64,000 nt of DNA, from the NCBI GenBank assembly GCA_934617065.1, contig CAKTTY010000002.1, forward strand, positions 206,725 to 270,724, read 5' to 3'. Each line of letters starts with the position of its first letter. Position 1 is the first letter of the stretch. A model generated the notes under the pieces. It did no database searches. It had not been told where the DNA came from and was given only the letters and a program-made list of their open reading frames with translations. The stretch is from an uncultured Eggerthellaceae bacterium (GTDB lineage: Bacteria; Actinomycetota; Coriobacteriia; Coriobacteriales; Eggerthellaceae). Position numbers and translations under genes: made by a program. Shown piece by piece: positions 18,665 to 26,890 of the stretch.

Positions 18665-19938
18665 GTTCCCTCGTACAGGCGTTCAAGGTACCTGAGCTCA
18701 GGAATAAAATCCTGTTCACTCTTGGTATCTTGGTGCTATACCGATTCGGCGCTTACCTGCCGGTGCCGGGCATCCCGTTCCAGGCATTTGCTGATTCTTT
18801 TTCTCAGCAGGGTGTCTCGATGGTTATGCTCGACCTTTTCACTGGCGGTGCTTTGTCGAACTTCTCGGTATTTGCACTGGGTATTATGCCGTACATCACT
18901 GCATCTATTATTATGCAGTTGATGCAAGGTGTTATTCCTGCCGTTGGCCGCTGGGCTAAAGAGGGCGAAACGGGCAGGCGTCGTATTACTCAGGTTACGC
19001 GTTACCTTACGCTTGGTCTGGGTCTGATCAACGCTGTTGGTTACCTTTTCCTCTTCAAGTCCGAGGCTTATGGTGTTGTTTTCAGCACCGCTGTTCCTGA
19101 GATCGTCACCGACATCTTGGTTGTGTTCACTCTTGTAGTTGGCACTGCTTTGATCATGTGGATGGGCGAGCTCATTACTCAGCACGGTGTTGGCAATGGT
19201 ATGTCGTTGATCATCTTCGTTTCCATCATCTCTTCGGTTCCGTCGGCAATCTTCTCGTCGATCAACCTGAATGCAGATATGGGTATGGGCATTGCGGTAA
19301 CCGTTCTTATTTTGGTTGTAGTGCTGCTTTGCATCCCTGCGATTATCTTCGTAGAGCGTGCTCAGCGTCGTATCCCAATTAGCTATGCAAAGCGCGTTCA
19401 GGGTCGTAAGGTTATGGGCGGTCAGAGCTCTTACCTTCCTATCAAGATCAACGCTGCAGGTGTTATTCCTATCATCTTCGCAAGCTGCTTGATTTATTTC
19501 CCTGCGCAGATCGCTGCTTTGTTCAATGTTGATTGGCTCACCATGGTTGCCAATGCTATTTCGGCAGGTTGGGTGAACTGGATCCTCACTGCGCTGCTCA
19601 TTGTGTTCTTCGCATACTTCTACACCTCGATTGTTTTCAATCCCGAGGACACTGCGGAAAACCTTCAGCGTCAGGGTGGATTTATTCCCGGTATTCGTCC
19701 TGGTCAGAATACCGTGCAGTACATTAAGGATGTTCTGCACAGGGTTACGCTTCCTGGTGCGATTTTCATCGCAGCCATTGCGGTTGTCCCTTCCATATTG
19801 TTCTACTTTACGAACAATTCTTTGATTCAGGCGTTTGGCGGTACCTCGATCCTCATCATGATCGGTGTTGCTTTGGACACTATGAATAAGATCGAGTCGC
19901 AGTTGAAAATGTACAACTACGACGGATTCTTCAAGTAA
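18658..19938 (+). CDS. secY: Preprotein translocase subunit SecY (TTG start)
   Basis: Channel subunit of SecYEG in the cytoplasmic membrane, 426 aa with ten predicted transmembrane segments. The TTG at 18658 overlaps the end of rplO and lies 10 nt after GGAAAGG; the product starts [15 protein letters not shown], the usual SecY N-terminus. The plug/TM2 region and the cytoplasmic loop [11 protein letters not shown] are present. Its SecE partner is encoded at 45.9 kb. Confidence 0.97.
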   Translation: MLSSLVQAFKVPELRNKILFTLGILVLYRFGAYLPVPGIPFQAFADSFSQQGVSMVMLDLFTGGALSNFSVFALGIMPYITASIIMQLMQGVIPAVGRWAKEGETGRRRITQVTRYLTLGLGLINAVGYLFLFKSEAYGVVFSTAVPEIVTDILVVFTLVVGTALIMWMGELITQHGVGNGMSLIIFVSIISSVPSAIFSSINLNADMGMGIAVTVLILVVVLLCIPAIIFVERAQRRIPISYAKRVQGRKVMGGQSSYLPIKINAAGVIPIIFASCLIYFPAQIAALFNVDWLTMVANAISAGWVNWILTALLIVFFAYFYTSIVFNPEDTAENLQRQGGFIPGIRPGQNTVQYIKDVLHRVTLPGAIFIAAIAVVPSILFYFTNNSLIQAFGGTSILIMIGVALDTMNKIESQLKMYNYDGFFK

Positions 19939-19970
19939 TAAGAAAGGCGGCAATTAGCCGCCTTTCTTAT
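19938..19970 (+). terminator. Terminator after secY
   Basis: A perfect 14-bp stem (ataagaaaggcggc / gccgcctttcttat) begins in the secY stop codon. The U-rich stretch forms part of the 3' arm. It is nearly symmetric and could work in both directions. Confidence 0.88.
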
Positions 19971-19985
19971 TTGAGCAATATCACT

Positions 19986-20016
19986 TTGCTCTTAATGCGC
20001 TTCAATTTGTTAAAAT
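19986..20016 (+). promoter_or_regulatory. Putative adk promoter
   Basis: TTGCTC at 19986-19991 and TAAAAT at 20011-20016 are 19 bp apart, slightly long spacing. Its place just after the secY terminator supports separate expression of adk. Confidence 0.5.
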
Positions 20017-20057
20017 AGATTGATCGATTTCTATCGTGTTACGAAAGGAACATTTCC

Positions 20058-20684
20058 ATGAATATCGTTTTGCTGGGCGCACCGGGCGCTGGTAAGGGCA
20101 CTCAGGCTGCAAAGCTGGTAGAGAAGTATGGCTTTGCTCACATCTCCACTGGCGACATGCTTCGCGCTGCCGTTAAGAACCAGACTCCTCTTGGTCTTGA
20201 GGCTAAGAAGTACATGGATGCTGGCGATCTTGTGCCCGATGAAGTTGTAATTGGCCTCGTAAAAGAGCGTCTGCAGGATGCCGATACCGCCAATGGCTTC
20301 ATCCTTGACGGCTTCCCCCGCACCTCTACTCAGGCCGTTGCGCTTGATTCGGAGCTTTCTTCCCTCGAGCGTCCTCTTGATGCTGCTCTTCTTGTTGATG
20401 TTGACAAGGAAGTTATCATTAAGCGTCTTACCTCTCGTCGCATGTGCCGCGACTGCGGTTACATCGGTTCCGACGCTGACGCTGCTTGCCCTAAGTGCAA
20501 TGGCGAAATGTACCAGCGCGACGACGATAATGAAGCTACGGTACGTAACCGCCTTGATGTTTACGAGAGCTCCACTGCTCCGCTCATCGATTACTACCGT
20601 GGTTGCGAGCTTCTGAAGGAGATCGATGGCGACCGCGATCCTCAGGTAGTATTTGACGCAATCGTTTCCACGCTCGGCTTGTAA
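20058..20684 (+). CDS. adk: Adenylate kinase, zinc-lid type
   Basis: Interconverts ATP, AMP and ADP; cytoplasmic. The 208-aa protein has the P-loop G-A-P-G-A-G-K-G-T at residues 7-15, D-G-F-P-R-T near 84-89, and a long-form LID in which Cys130, Cys133, Cys144 and Cys147 form a zinc site as in many Gram-positive enzymes. It follows secY in the usual order, but map, infA and rpmJ do not follow it. Confidence 0.97.
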   Translation: MNIVLLGAPGAGKGTQAAKLVEKYGFAHISTGDMLRAAVKNQTPLGLEAKKYMDAGDLVPDEVVIGLVKERLQDADTANGFILDGFPRTSTQAVALDSELSSLERPLDAALLVDVDKEVIIKRLTSRRMCRDCGYIGSDADAACPKCNGEMYQRDDDNEATVRNRLDVYESSTAPLIDYYRGCELLKEIDGDRDPQVVFDAIVSTLGL

Positions 20685-20701
20685 GCAAGCGTCTTAATGT
20701 G

Positions 20702-20732
20702 TCCCCGCATCGTTTGGTGCGGGGATTTTTTA
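20702..20732 (+). terminator. Terminator after adk
   Basis: The stem tccccgca / tgcgggga with an 8-nt loop is followed by TTTTTT and TATT. It closes the ribosomal/secretion block. Confidence 0.93.
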
Positions 20733-20803
20733 TTCTCGTGCTTCTTCTGAAAGAGCAGTGCGTGGGCAATATGGCGTAAGTGTATCTTGTAAAATGATTC
20801 GCT

Positions 20804-23065
20804 ATGAAACCTATTGAAGACATTGCATTTGACTGCATAGACCTCGCCAAAGCTAATCGAGGTCGAATTAAACATGCGCTATCCCGCATTTTCGTGGTTG
20901 CTATTGTTGCGTTGCTCCTCGAAATCTTTCTGTTCAATATGAACTATTTTCGATCGGCTACCTATGAGCCGATCAATTTAGCTGATCGCATTAGCCTTGA
21001 TGCAAACGATACGGGAACTTCGAATTTCGGTTTAGGGCACAGCGAGCAGTACAAGTTTACTGAGTCGAAAACTGCTGTAGATTTTTACGATCTCAACAAA
21101 GTAGTAAATAACATTCATCTTGATTTTGATAATTCGCAGCCTGCTCAGAATCTTAAGGTCAAAATCAGCTTTACCGACGCTGCTCATGAAACCTATTTTT
21201 CGACGACCGAGTATACATTCGGTGTTCCTGAAATAGACGTTTCAACGTATAGCGAGCAAAGTCAGTATCTATACCTTGAGAGTTCAGGCGCAATCCAGAA
21301 CTTGCGTATCGAAATTGTGAGCGATGATGCACGGTACCCTGTTGTTCTCAATACGGTGGTCATCAATGAGCGTCAGCCATTTGAGTTCAATGGTCTACGC
21401 TATTTCCTGACGTTTGCGGTTCTGCTCTTGCTTTATGTGTTTCGACCTGGCTCGAGCATTTATCGTTGCCGAGTTAAGGAACATCCGAGGTTTTCCCGTG
21501 CATGCATCGTCCTGGCAACAGCTTGCGAGATTTTCGTTCTTACTGCGTACCTTTTACTTGGATCAAACCAGGTTGGTATTGCTACGGCTAATTACAATTC
21601 GGGCTCCTGGGATGGCCACAGCATTGTAAACACCTATAAGGTTGGTGGAGATAATGCCCAGCAGTATGCTGAGCTCGCGAAGGCTATGGCTGATGGCCAG
21701 CTGTATTTGGAGGTGGAGCCTCCCCAATGGCTGGTAGACATGGACAACCCCTATGACAAGGGTGCACGTGATGAACTCCAGAAGCAGACAGGTGAATCGT
21801 ACCTGTTCGACGTGGCGTACTACGAGGGCCATTACTATGTGTATTTTGGCGTGTTGCCAGTGCTGCTGTTCTATTTGCCGTTCTACTTGCTTACAGGGTC
21901 TAGTTTCCCAACGGCAATTGGCGTTTTAATTGCTTGCATTATGTTCGTGCTGGGTGTAACGGCTCTGATGGATCGTTTTGCGCGACATCATTTTAAGCGT
22001 GTTAGCTTAGGCTTGTTCCTCTTGCTGCAAATGCCCTTGGTGGCTTGTTCGGGCATGCTGTATCTAGCGAAGTTCCCAACGTTCTATTCGCTCCCAATTG
22101 CAATGGCTTTGGCTTTTACGGTATGGGGCTTGTATTTTTGGCTTCACGGGCGGTCAACGGAAAGAGCAGCAGGATGGTACCTCGCTGGTTCTCTGTGCAT
22201 GGCCCTTGTGGTTGCGTGTCGTCCTCAGTTCCTCATTTTCTCGCTGTTGGCGTTCCCGCTGTTTTGGCGCAAGTTCATTACTGAAAAGCACCTGTTCACT
22301 AAGAAGGGGTCAAAGGAATTTGCGTGCCTTTTGGCGCCCTATTTTGTTGTTGCCGCTGGCATCATGATGTATAACCGTGCGCGCTTTGGCTCTTTCTTCG
22401 ATTTTGGAGCAAATTACAACCTTACGGTAAACGACATGACGCAGCGCGGCATGAACGCTGGCCGTTTGCTGCCGGCTTTGTTCGCATATTTCCTGCAGAC
22501 CCCAACTACTACCGGCGTGTTCCCTTGGCTTCAGCCAACCACGTTTGATACTACGTACTTAGGTCAAACTATCAAGGAAGTAACATTTGGTGGCATTTTA
22601 GTATGCTTGCCTATTTTGTGGGTGCTGGCATTTGCTAAGCCGATACTTTCTTATCGTATTAGAGAACGTTCTACTCATACCGTTGCCAGTGTCGTGATGA
22701 CCATGCTGGCATCCGCGCTCATTGTTGCTTGCCTTGATGCTCAGATGGCGGGTATTCTGCAGCGCTATACCGCCGACTACAGCATCCTAATGCTGATTCC
22801 CTCAATCTTGCTTTGCTTCATTGCGAACGATGCTCTGGCTCCTGATAGAGAGAACGATTGCCGCGATGTTGAACTGAAGGTTGGAAGTTCTGCGGTTCCC
22901 AAAGTACTTGCACACCGCCTTTTCCTTCGTGTCTTAGGGGTATTGGTGTTTCTGAGTTTGTTGTATTCCACCCTAGTTTGCTTTATACCCGAAACCGGTT
23001 GGTATTCCGATGTATACGCATGGGCCTACCAAGACCTTATCGAAATGGTTGAGTTCTGGACGTAG
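20804..23065 (+). CDS. Large polytopic membrane protein, GT-C-like, function unknown
   Basis: A 753-aa integral membrane protein I do not recognise by name. One transmembrane segment lies at about residues 28-48, then a soluble, beta-rich domain (about 50-190) predicted outside, then ten or more hydrophobic segments, with a conserved-looking soluble loop near residues 270-330 (W-D-G-H-S-I-V-N-T-Y-K, P-P-Q-W-L-V-D-M-D-N-P-Y). The topology resembles lipid-linked-sugar GT-C transferases acting on cell-envelope glycans, which is an inference. No SD is visible; TAAAAT at 20790-20795 is 9 nt from the ATG, so leaderless initiation is possible. It is monocistronic. Confidence 0.7.
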   Translation: MKPIEDIAFDCIDLAKANRGRIKHALSRIFVVAIVALLLEIFLFNMNYFRSATYEPINLADRISLDANDTGTSNFGLGHSEQYKFTESKTAVDFYDLNKVVNNIHLDFDNSQPAQNLKVKISFTDAAHETYFSTTEYTFGVPEIDVSTYSEQSQYLYLESSGAIQNLRIEIVSDDARYPVVLNTVVINERQPFEFNGLRYFLTFAVLLLLYVFRPGSSIYRCRVKEHPRFSRACIVLATACEIFVLTAYLLLGSNQVGIATANYNSGSWDGHSIVNTYKVGGDNAQQYAELAKAMADGQLYLEVEPPQWLVDMDNPYDKGARDELQKQTGESYLFDVAYYEGHYYVYFGVLPVLLFYLPFYLLTGSSFPTAIGVLIACIMFVLGVTALMDRFARHHFKRVSLGLFLLLQMPLVACSGMLYLAKFPTFYSLPIAMALAFTVWGLYFWLHGRSTERAAGWYLAGSLCMALVVACRPQFLIFSLLAFPLFWRKFITEKHLFTKKGSKEFACLLAPYFVVAAGIMMYNRARFGSFFDFGANYNLTVNDMTQRGMNAGRLLPALFAYFLQTPTTTGVFPWLQPTTFDTTYLGQTIKEVTFGGILVCLPILWVLAFAKPILSYRIRERSTHTVASVVMTMLASALIVACLDAQMAGILQRYTADYSILMLIPSILLCFIANDALAPDRENDCRDVELKVGSSAVPKVLAHRLFLRVLGVLVFLSLLYSTLVCFIPETGWYSDVYAWAYQDLIEMVEFWT

Positions 23066-23147
23066 GCGTATGGTCTCCATGGGGTGCGGAGCTGCATAGC
23101 AACGCGAGGCTCGTGAGGTTGCCTCAATTGCATTTGAACGAATTAAC

Positions 23148-23184
23148 GGATCAGATGAGCTTGTCTTGTCTGGTCCATTTTTTT
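23148..23184 (+). terminator. Terminator after the membrane protein gene
   Basis: The imperfect stem ggatcaga / tctggtcc (one G:U pair) is followed by A and a run of seven T. Confidence 0.8.
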
Positions 23185-23401
23185 GATTAGGCAACAAGAA
23201 TACTGAATTTTTTGCGAGCCACTAAAAAGGTACGTATTTTGATTTTCTGCCGTTCGCCCCGACAACCCAACCAGTGGCAACTGCCGAATTCCGTCTACCG
23301 ACCTATATCTAACACGTTCGGAAACCCCTAAAGGGCGAAAACGTGTGCTCGCTACAATTAAGAAGCTTTCTAAAAAGCAAACCTTAAGCGAGAGGAGAGG
23401 T
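23185..23401 (+). other. Leader region of the por operon with hairpin
   Basis: Intergenic stretch between the terminator and porG. An inverted repeat (acacgtt / aacgtgt, about 23312-23345) encloses a smaller ccc / ggg pairing, so the mRNA leader is probably folded. No riboswitch family was recognised, and no clear promoter could be placed. Confidence 0.35.
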
Positions 23402-23974
23402 ATGTCACAGTTGACCGAAATCCGCTGGCATGCACGTGCTGGCCAAGGTGCGGTTACGGCGGCGAAGCTTGTCGCGGACACGGCACTGCTGCAGGGCAAC
23501 TACATCCAGGCTATGCCCGAATATGGTCCGGAGCGTACGGGAGCACCCCTGAAGGCGTATACGCGTGTATCCAGTGATCCCATCGAGGTTCACAACAACA
23601 TTCAGAATCCCGACATCGTTATCATCATGGATGACACCCTGTTGGCTTCTACAGACGTAATGGAGGGTATGCCCGAAGACGGTATCCTCCTGTTCAACAC
23701 CACAATGACAGCTGCTGAAGCCCGTGCAGCGGTAGGTGCTCCTGAAAGCATGCGTGTTGCTGTAGTTGATGCTTCGGGCATCGCACTTGCAACCATCAAG
23801 AAGGACATGCCTAATACCCCGATCGTAGGCGCATTGGCTAAGATCACGGGTCTTTTCCCGGTTGAAAAGGTCAAGGAACGCCTGGTTATCACCTTCGGCA
23901 AGAAGTTCTCCCAGGAAATGATCGACGCGAACCTCGCCTCCGTTGAGCGCGCTTATCAGGAGGTGCAAGAATAA
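23402..23974 (+). CDS. porG: 2-oxoacid:ferredoxin oxidoreductase, gamma subunit
   Basis: Gamma subunit of a pyruvate/2-ketoisovalerate-type oxidoreductase that turns a 2-oxoacid and CoA into acyl-CoA, CO2 and reduced ferredoxin. The product has 190 aa. ATG at 23402 follows AGGAGAGG and gives M-S-Q-L-T-E-I-R-W-H-A-R-A-G-Q-G; an upstream in-frame start at 23345 would add nineteen basic residues foreign to the family. The G-Q-G-A-V-T-A-A-K motif is diagnostic. Its stop overlaps porD by one base. Confidence 0.93.
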   Translation: MSQLTEIRWHARAGQGAVTAAKLVADTALLQGNYIQAMPEYGPERTGAPLKAYTRVSSDPIEVHNNIQNPDIVIIMDDTLLASTDVMEGMPEDGILLFNTTMTAAEARAAVGAPESMRVAVVDASGIALATIKKDMPNTPIVGALAKITGLFPVEKVKERLVITFGKKFSQEMIDANLASVERAYQEVQE

Positions 23975-24312
23975 TGTCCAAGTACCAGTTTGATGGCTCC
24001 AACTACGATAATTGGAAGCCCGAAGATTTTCCAACCGGTTATGTGTGCCCCGAAGGCGGCACGTCAACCAACTGCTACACCGGCGGTTGGCGCTCCAATC
24101 GTCCCATCTGGGATTCCGAGAAGTGCTCCAATTGCATGCTGTGTTGGGCTTACTGCCCCGATTCCTCCATTGAGGTTAAAGACGGCGCAATGACGGGCAT
24201 CGACCTGTTCCATTGCAAGGGCTGTGGCGTTTGCGTTCAGGAGTGCAAGTTCGGCGCACTCGAGCTTATCTCCGAGGCTGAAGCCCAGGAGCAGGAAGCG
24301 AAGGGGGAGTAA
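23974..24312 (+). CDS. porD: 2-oxoacid:ferredoxin oxidoreductase, delta (ferredoxin) subunit
   Basis: A 112-aa subunit with two [4Fe-4S] motifs: C-S-N-C-M-L-C-W-A-Y-C-P and C-K-G-C-G-V-C-V-Q-E-C-K. It carries electrons from the TPP centre to external ferredoxin. ATG overlaps the porG TAA (TAATG). The gene precedes porA by 2 nt, so all four subunits form one coupled operon in the order gamma-delta-alpha-beta. Confidence 0.94.
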   Translation: MSKYQFDGSNYDNWKPEDFPTGYVCPEGGTSTNCYTGGWRSNRPIWDSEKCSNCMLCWAYCPDSSIEVKDGAMTGIDLFHCKGCGVCVQECKFGALELISEAEAQEQEAKGE

Positions 24313-24314
24313 CC

Positions 24315-25502
24315 ATGGCAGAAAAGAAGATGTTCTCCGCTACGGGCAACCAGATGGTGGCAGATGCCTTCCGTCAGGTTAATCCTGATGTTATGGCGGC
24401 TTACCCCATTACTCCTCAGACCACCATTGTTGAAGGCTATGCAAAGTTCGTTGCCGACGGAAAGGTAACCACCGAATACGTCCCCACCGAATCCGAGCAT
24501 TCCGCGCTTTCCGCATGTATTGGCGCTTCTGCTGCTGGTGCGCGTGTTGCAACCGCAACAAGCTCCCAGGGCTTGGCCTACATGTGGGAGGAACTGCACA
24601 TTGCGTCCGGCATGCGTTGCCCCATTGTTATGGCAAACGCCAATCGTGCACTTTCCGCTCCTATTAACATCCACGGAGATCATTCCGACATCATGAGTGC
24701 TCGTGACTGCGGTTGGGGCATGATGTTTGCCGAAACCGCTCAGGAGGCTTACGACAACACCATCATCGCGTTCAAGGTTGCCGAAGATCCCAATGTTCTA
24801 CTTCCGGTTCTCACCACTCTCGATGGCTTTGTTACCACGCACGCTATGGATTGCTGCGTGATGGAAGAAGATCAGGTAGTAAAAGATTTCGTAGGCAATT
24901 ACGAGCCGAAGTACCCTCTTCTTGATACTGAAAACCCTGTTGGCCAGGGCATGTTCGCAACGCTTGGTAACGGCTACATGAAGTACAAGCTCACCGAGCG
25001 CCACGCTCTTGACAACGCAATGGAAGCTTTTGAGCGCCATGGCAAGGAATGGGCTGAAATCACGGGTCGTCCGTTCGAGCTGGTTGATGCATGGGGTACC
25101 GAAGACGCTGATTACATCATCGTTGTTTTGGGCTCTTGCGCAGGCAATGCTCGTTTCCAGGCTCGCAAGCTGCGCGAGCAGGGCAAAAAGGTCGGCGTTG
25201 TTCGTCCTCGCATCTTCCGTCCGTTCCCTGCAAAGCAGATTGCTGAAGCTTGCAAAAACGCTAAGGCCGTGGCTGTTCTGGATCGTTCCGATTCCTTCGG
25301 TTCCCCGCATGCTCCCTTGGCGCTCGAGGTCCGCTCTGCCTTCCATGCAAATGGGGTTGACGCTCTTGTCAACGATTACGTTGTGGGCCTTGGCGGCGCA
25401 GACATCACCCTCGAGCAGATGAACACTGTGTTCTCTGACCTTGAGGCGCGCGCTGCAGGCGAGGGCGACGGTTCCATCAAGTATCTCGGCATCGAAGAGT
25501 AA
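24315..25502 (+). CDS. porA: 2-oxoacid:ferredoxin oxidoreductase, alpha subunit
   Basis: A 395-aa subunit with the diagnostic Y-P-I-T-P-Q-T motif near residue 32 (pyrimidine-binding domain of TPP enzymes), T-S-S-Q-G near 77-81 and N-A-N-R-A-L-S-A-P. The four-subunit form with this alpha chain is most often pyruvate- or branched-chain-oxoacid-specific; sequence alone does not settle the substrate. Confidence 0.94.
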   Translation: MAEKKMFSATGNQMVADAFRQVNPDVMAAYPITPQTTIVEGYAKFVADGKVTTEYVPTESEHSALSACIGASAAGARVATATSSQGLAYMWEELHIASGMRCPIVMANANRALSAPINIHGDHSDIMSARDCGWGMMFAETAQEAYDNTIIAFKVAEDPNVLLPVLTTLDGFVTTHAMDCCVMEEDQVVKDFVGNYEPKYPLLDTENPVGQGMFATLGNGYMKYKLTERHALDNAMEAFERHGKEWAEITGRPFELVDAWGTEDADYIIVVLGSCAGNARFQARKLREQGKKVGVVRPRIFRPFPAKQIAEACKNAKAVAVLDRSDSFGSPHAPLALEVRSAFHANGVDALVNDYVVGLGGADITLEQMNTVFSDLEARAAGEGDGSIKYLGIEE

Positions 25503-25512
25503 GGGGCATCCA

Positions 25513-26457
25513 ATGGCAAACATCAAGCAACTTTCTGCCCGCCCCGACGATTTGGCTCCTGGCCATCGCCTGTGTGGCGGTTGCGGCGCATCTATGGCAG
25601 TGCGCCAGGTCCTCATGGGCCGCAACGACTACGACGTTGTGTGCTGCTCGGCAACGGGCTGCCTGGAAGTATCCACTTCCATCTATCCGGACAACGCGTG
25701 GAACGTTCCATTCATTCACAATGCATTCGCAAATGCGGGCGCAACTATTTCTGGCGTAGAGGCAGCTTACAAGGGTCTTCAGCGTGCAGGCAAGATCCCT
25801 GCAGACAAGAAGATCAAGTTCGTTGCCTTCGGCGGCGACGGCGGCACCTACGACATCGGTTTGCAGTCTCTGTCCGGCGCTATGGAACGCGGTCACGATA
25901 TCGTGTATGTCTGCTACGACAACGGCGCATACATGAACACGGGCATCCAGCGTTCTTCTGCAACTCCTAAGGGCGCATGGGCAACTACGTCTGAAGTTGG
26001 TAAGGAACAGCAGGGCAAGCCCCAGAAGCGCAAGGATCTTACCTCCATCATGGCAGCTCATGGTGTTCCCTATGTTGCTCAGGCAACCGTAGGCAATTGG
26101 CGCGACCTGGTAAGCAAGGCGGAAAAGGCAATTGCCGTTGACGGTCCCGCTTTCCTGAACGTTATGGCTCCTTGCCCCCGCGGCTGGCGTATCGATTCCA
26201 GCATGACTGCAGAGATCTGCCGCATGGCGGTAAACTCCAAGTTCTGGCCTTTGTTCGAGGTTGAAAACGGCAAGTGGAAGCTCACCCCGGTTCGCGACAA
26301 GAACCTTATTCCTGTAAAGGACTTCCTGAAGCCTCAGGGCCGTTTCAAGCACCTTTTCAAGCCTGGCAACGAAGCTCTGTTGGAAGAAATCCAGCAAGAC
26401 GTTGATGATTTCTGGGCTTACCTCGAGGGTCGCGTAGAAGGCTCCAAGGATCTGTAG
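25513..26457 (+). CDS. porB: 2-oxoacid:ferredoxin oxidoreductase, beta subunit
   Basis: TPP-binding catalytic subunit, 314 aa. ATG at 25513 with AAGGGGCA upstream gives M-A-N-I-K-Q-L; the longer frame running back into porA is not needed. Cluster-ligand cysteines occur in L-C-G-G-C-G-A and C-S-A-T-G-C. The TPP/Mg motif is G-D-G-G-T-Y-D-I-G, followed by Y-D-N-G-A-Y-M-N-T-G-I-Q. It ends the operon before a strong terminator. Confidence 0.94.
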   Translation: MANIKQLSARPDDLAPGHRLCGGCGASMAVRQVLMGRNDYDVVCCSATGCLEVSTSIYPDNAWNVPFIHNAFANAGATISGVEAAYKGLQRAGKIPADKKIKFVAFGGDGGTYDIGLQSLSGAMERGHDIVYVCYDNGAYMNTGIQRSSATPKGAWATTSEVGKEQQGKPQKRKDLTSIMAAHGVPYVAQATVGNWRDLVSKAEKAIAVDGPAFLNVMAPCPRGWRIDSSMTAEICRMAVNSKFWPLFEVENGKWKLTPVRDKNLIPVKDFLKPQGRFKHLFKPGNEALLEEIQQDVDDFWAYLEGRVEGSKDL

Positions 26458-26503
26458 GCGCAGTGCTTGGGCTAAGCTAATCCCCAAGTAAAGTTGTCTA
26501 ACC

Positions 26504-26537
26504 AAGCCGCGAGATGCACTATCTCGCGGCTTTTTTC
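26504..26537 (+). terminator. Terminator after porB
   Basis: A perfect 12-bp stem (aagccgcgagat / atctcgcggctt) with a GCACT loop is followed by TTTTTT. The next promoter begins immediately after it. Confidence 0.95.
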
Positions 26538-26565
26538 TTGACGGGGCGCTATAGTGCGCTATAGT
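26538..26565 (+). promoter_or_regulatory. Promoter of the riboflavin operon
   Basis: TTGACG at 26538-26543 and TATAGT at 26560-26565 are 16 bp apart. The 10-mer gcgctatagt is repeated in tandem (26546-26555 and 26556-26565), so a second -10-like TATAGT lies 10 bp upstream. Predicted start is near 26572, about 15 nt before the aptamer. Confidence 0.8.
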
Positions 26566-26585
26566 AACCAATGGAAAATGAATAC

Positions 26586-26732
26586 GGTCTTCAGGGCGAG
26601 GCGAAACTCCTCACTGGCGGTAACGTGAAAGCTTCTGCAAAGAAGCAATTGCGAAGCCCGCGACCCTTGTGCAAGCAAGGCTGATCTGGTGAAAATCCAG
26701 AGCCAACGGTTACAGTCCGGATGGAAGAAGAC
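26586..26732 (+). ncRNA. FMN riboswitch (RFN element)
   Basis: All hallmark blocks of the six-helix FMN aptamer are present in order: gtcttcagggcgaggcga, ctcctcactggcggtaac, gaagcccgcga, gatctggtg, ccagagccaacggttacag and tccggatggaagaagac. A terminator 48 nt downstream and the ribD gene beyond it indicate control by premature termination when FMN is plentiful. Confidence 0.97.
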
Positions 26733-26779
26733 GATGAATCGGATCGGCTATTTGGCCGCGCTTGTTTGTCATGTGAAAG

Positions 26780-26809
26780 CCCTGGAACGCTATGTTCCAG
26801 GGTTTTTTT
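26780..26809 (+). terminator. Riboswitch expression-platform terminator
   Basis: The stem ccctggaac / gttccaggg with a GCTAT loop and seven T sits between the FMN aptamer and ribD, 82 nt before the ribD start. It is the expected OFF structure of the switch. Confidence 0.93.
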
Positions 26810-26890
26810 CATACAGGACGTATCTCCGTTCGTCGCTTACCCACTCAAGATGGTATTCGCGACAACGAATATGAAAGGAGGTGCAGTTCC

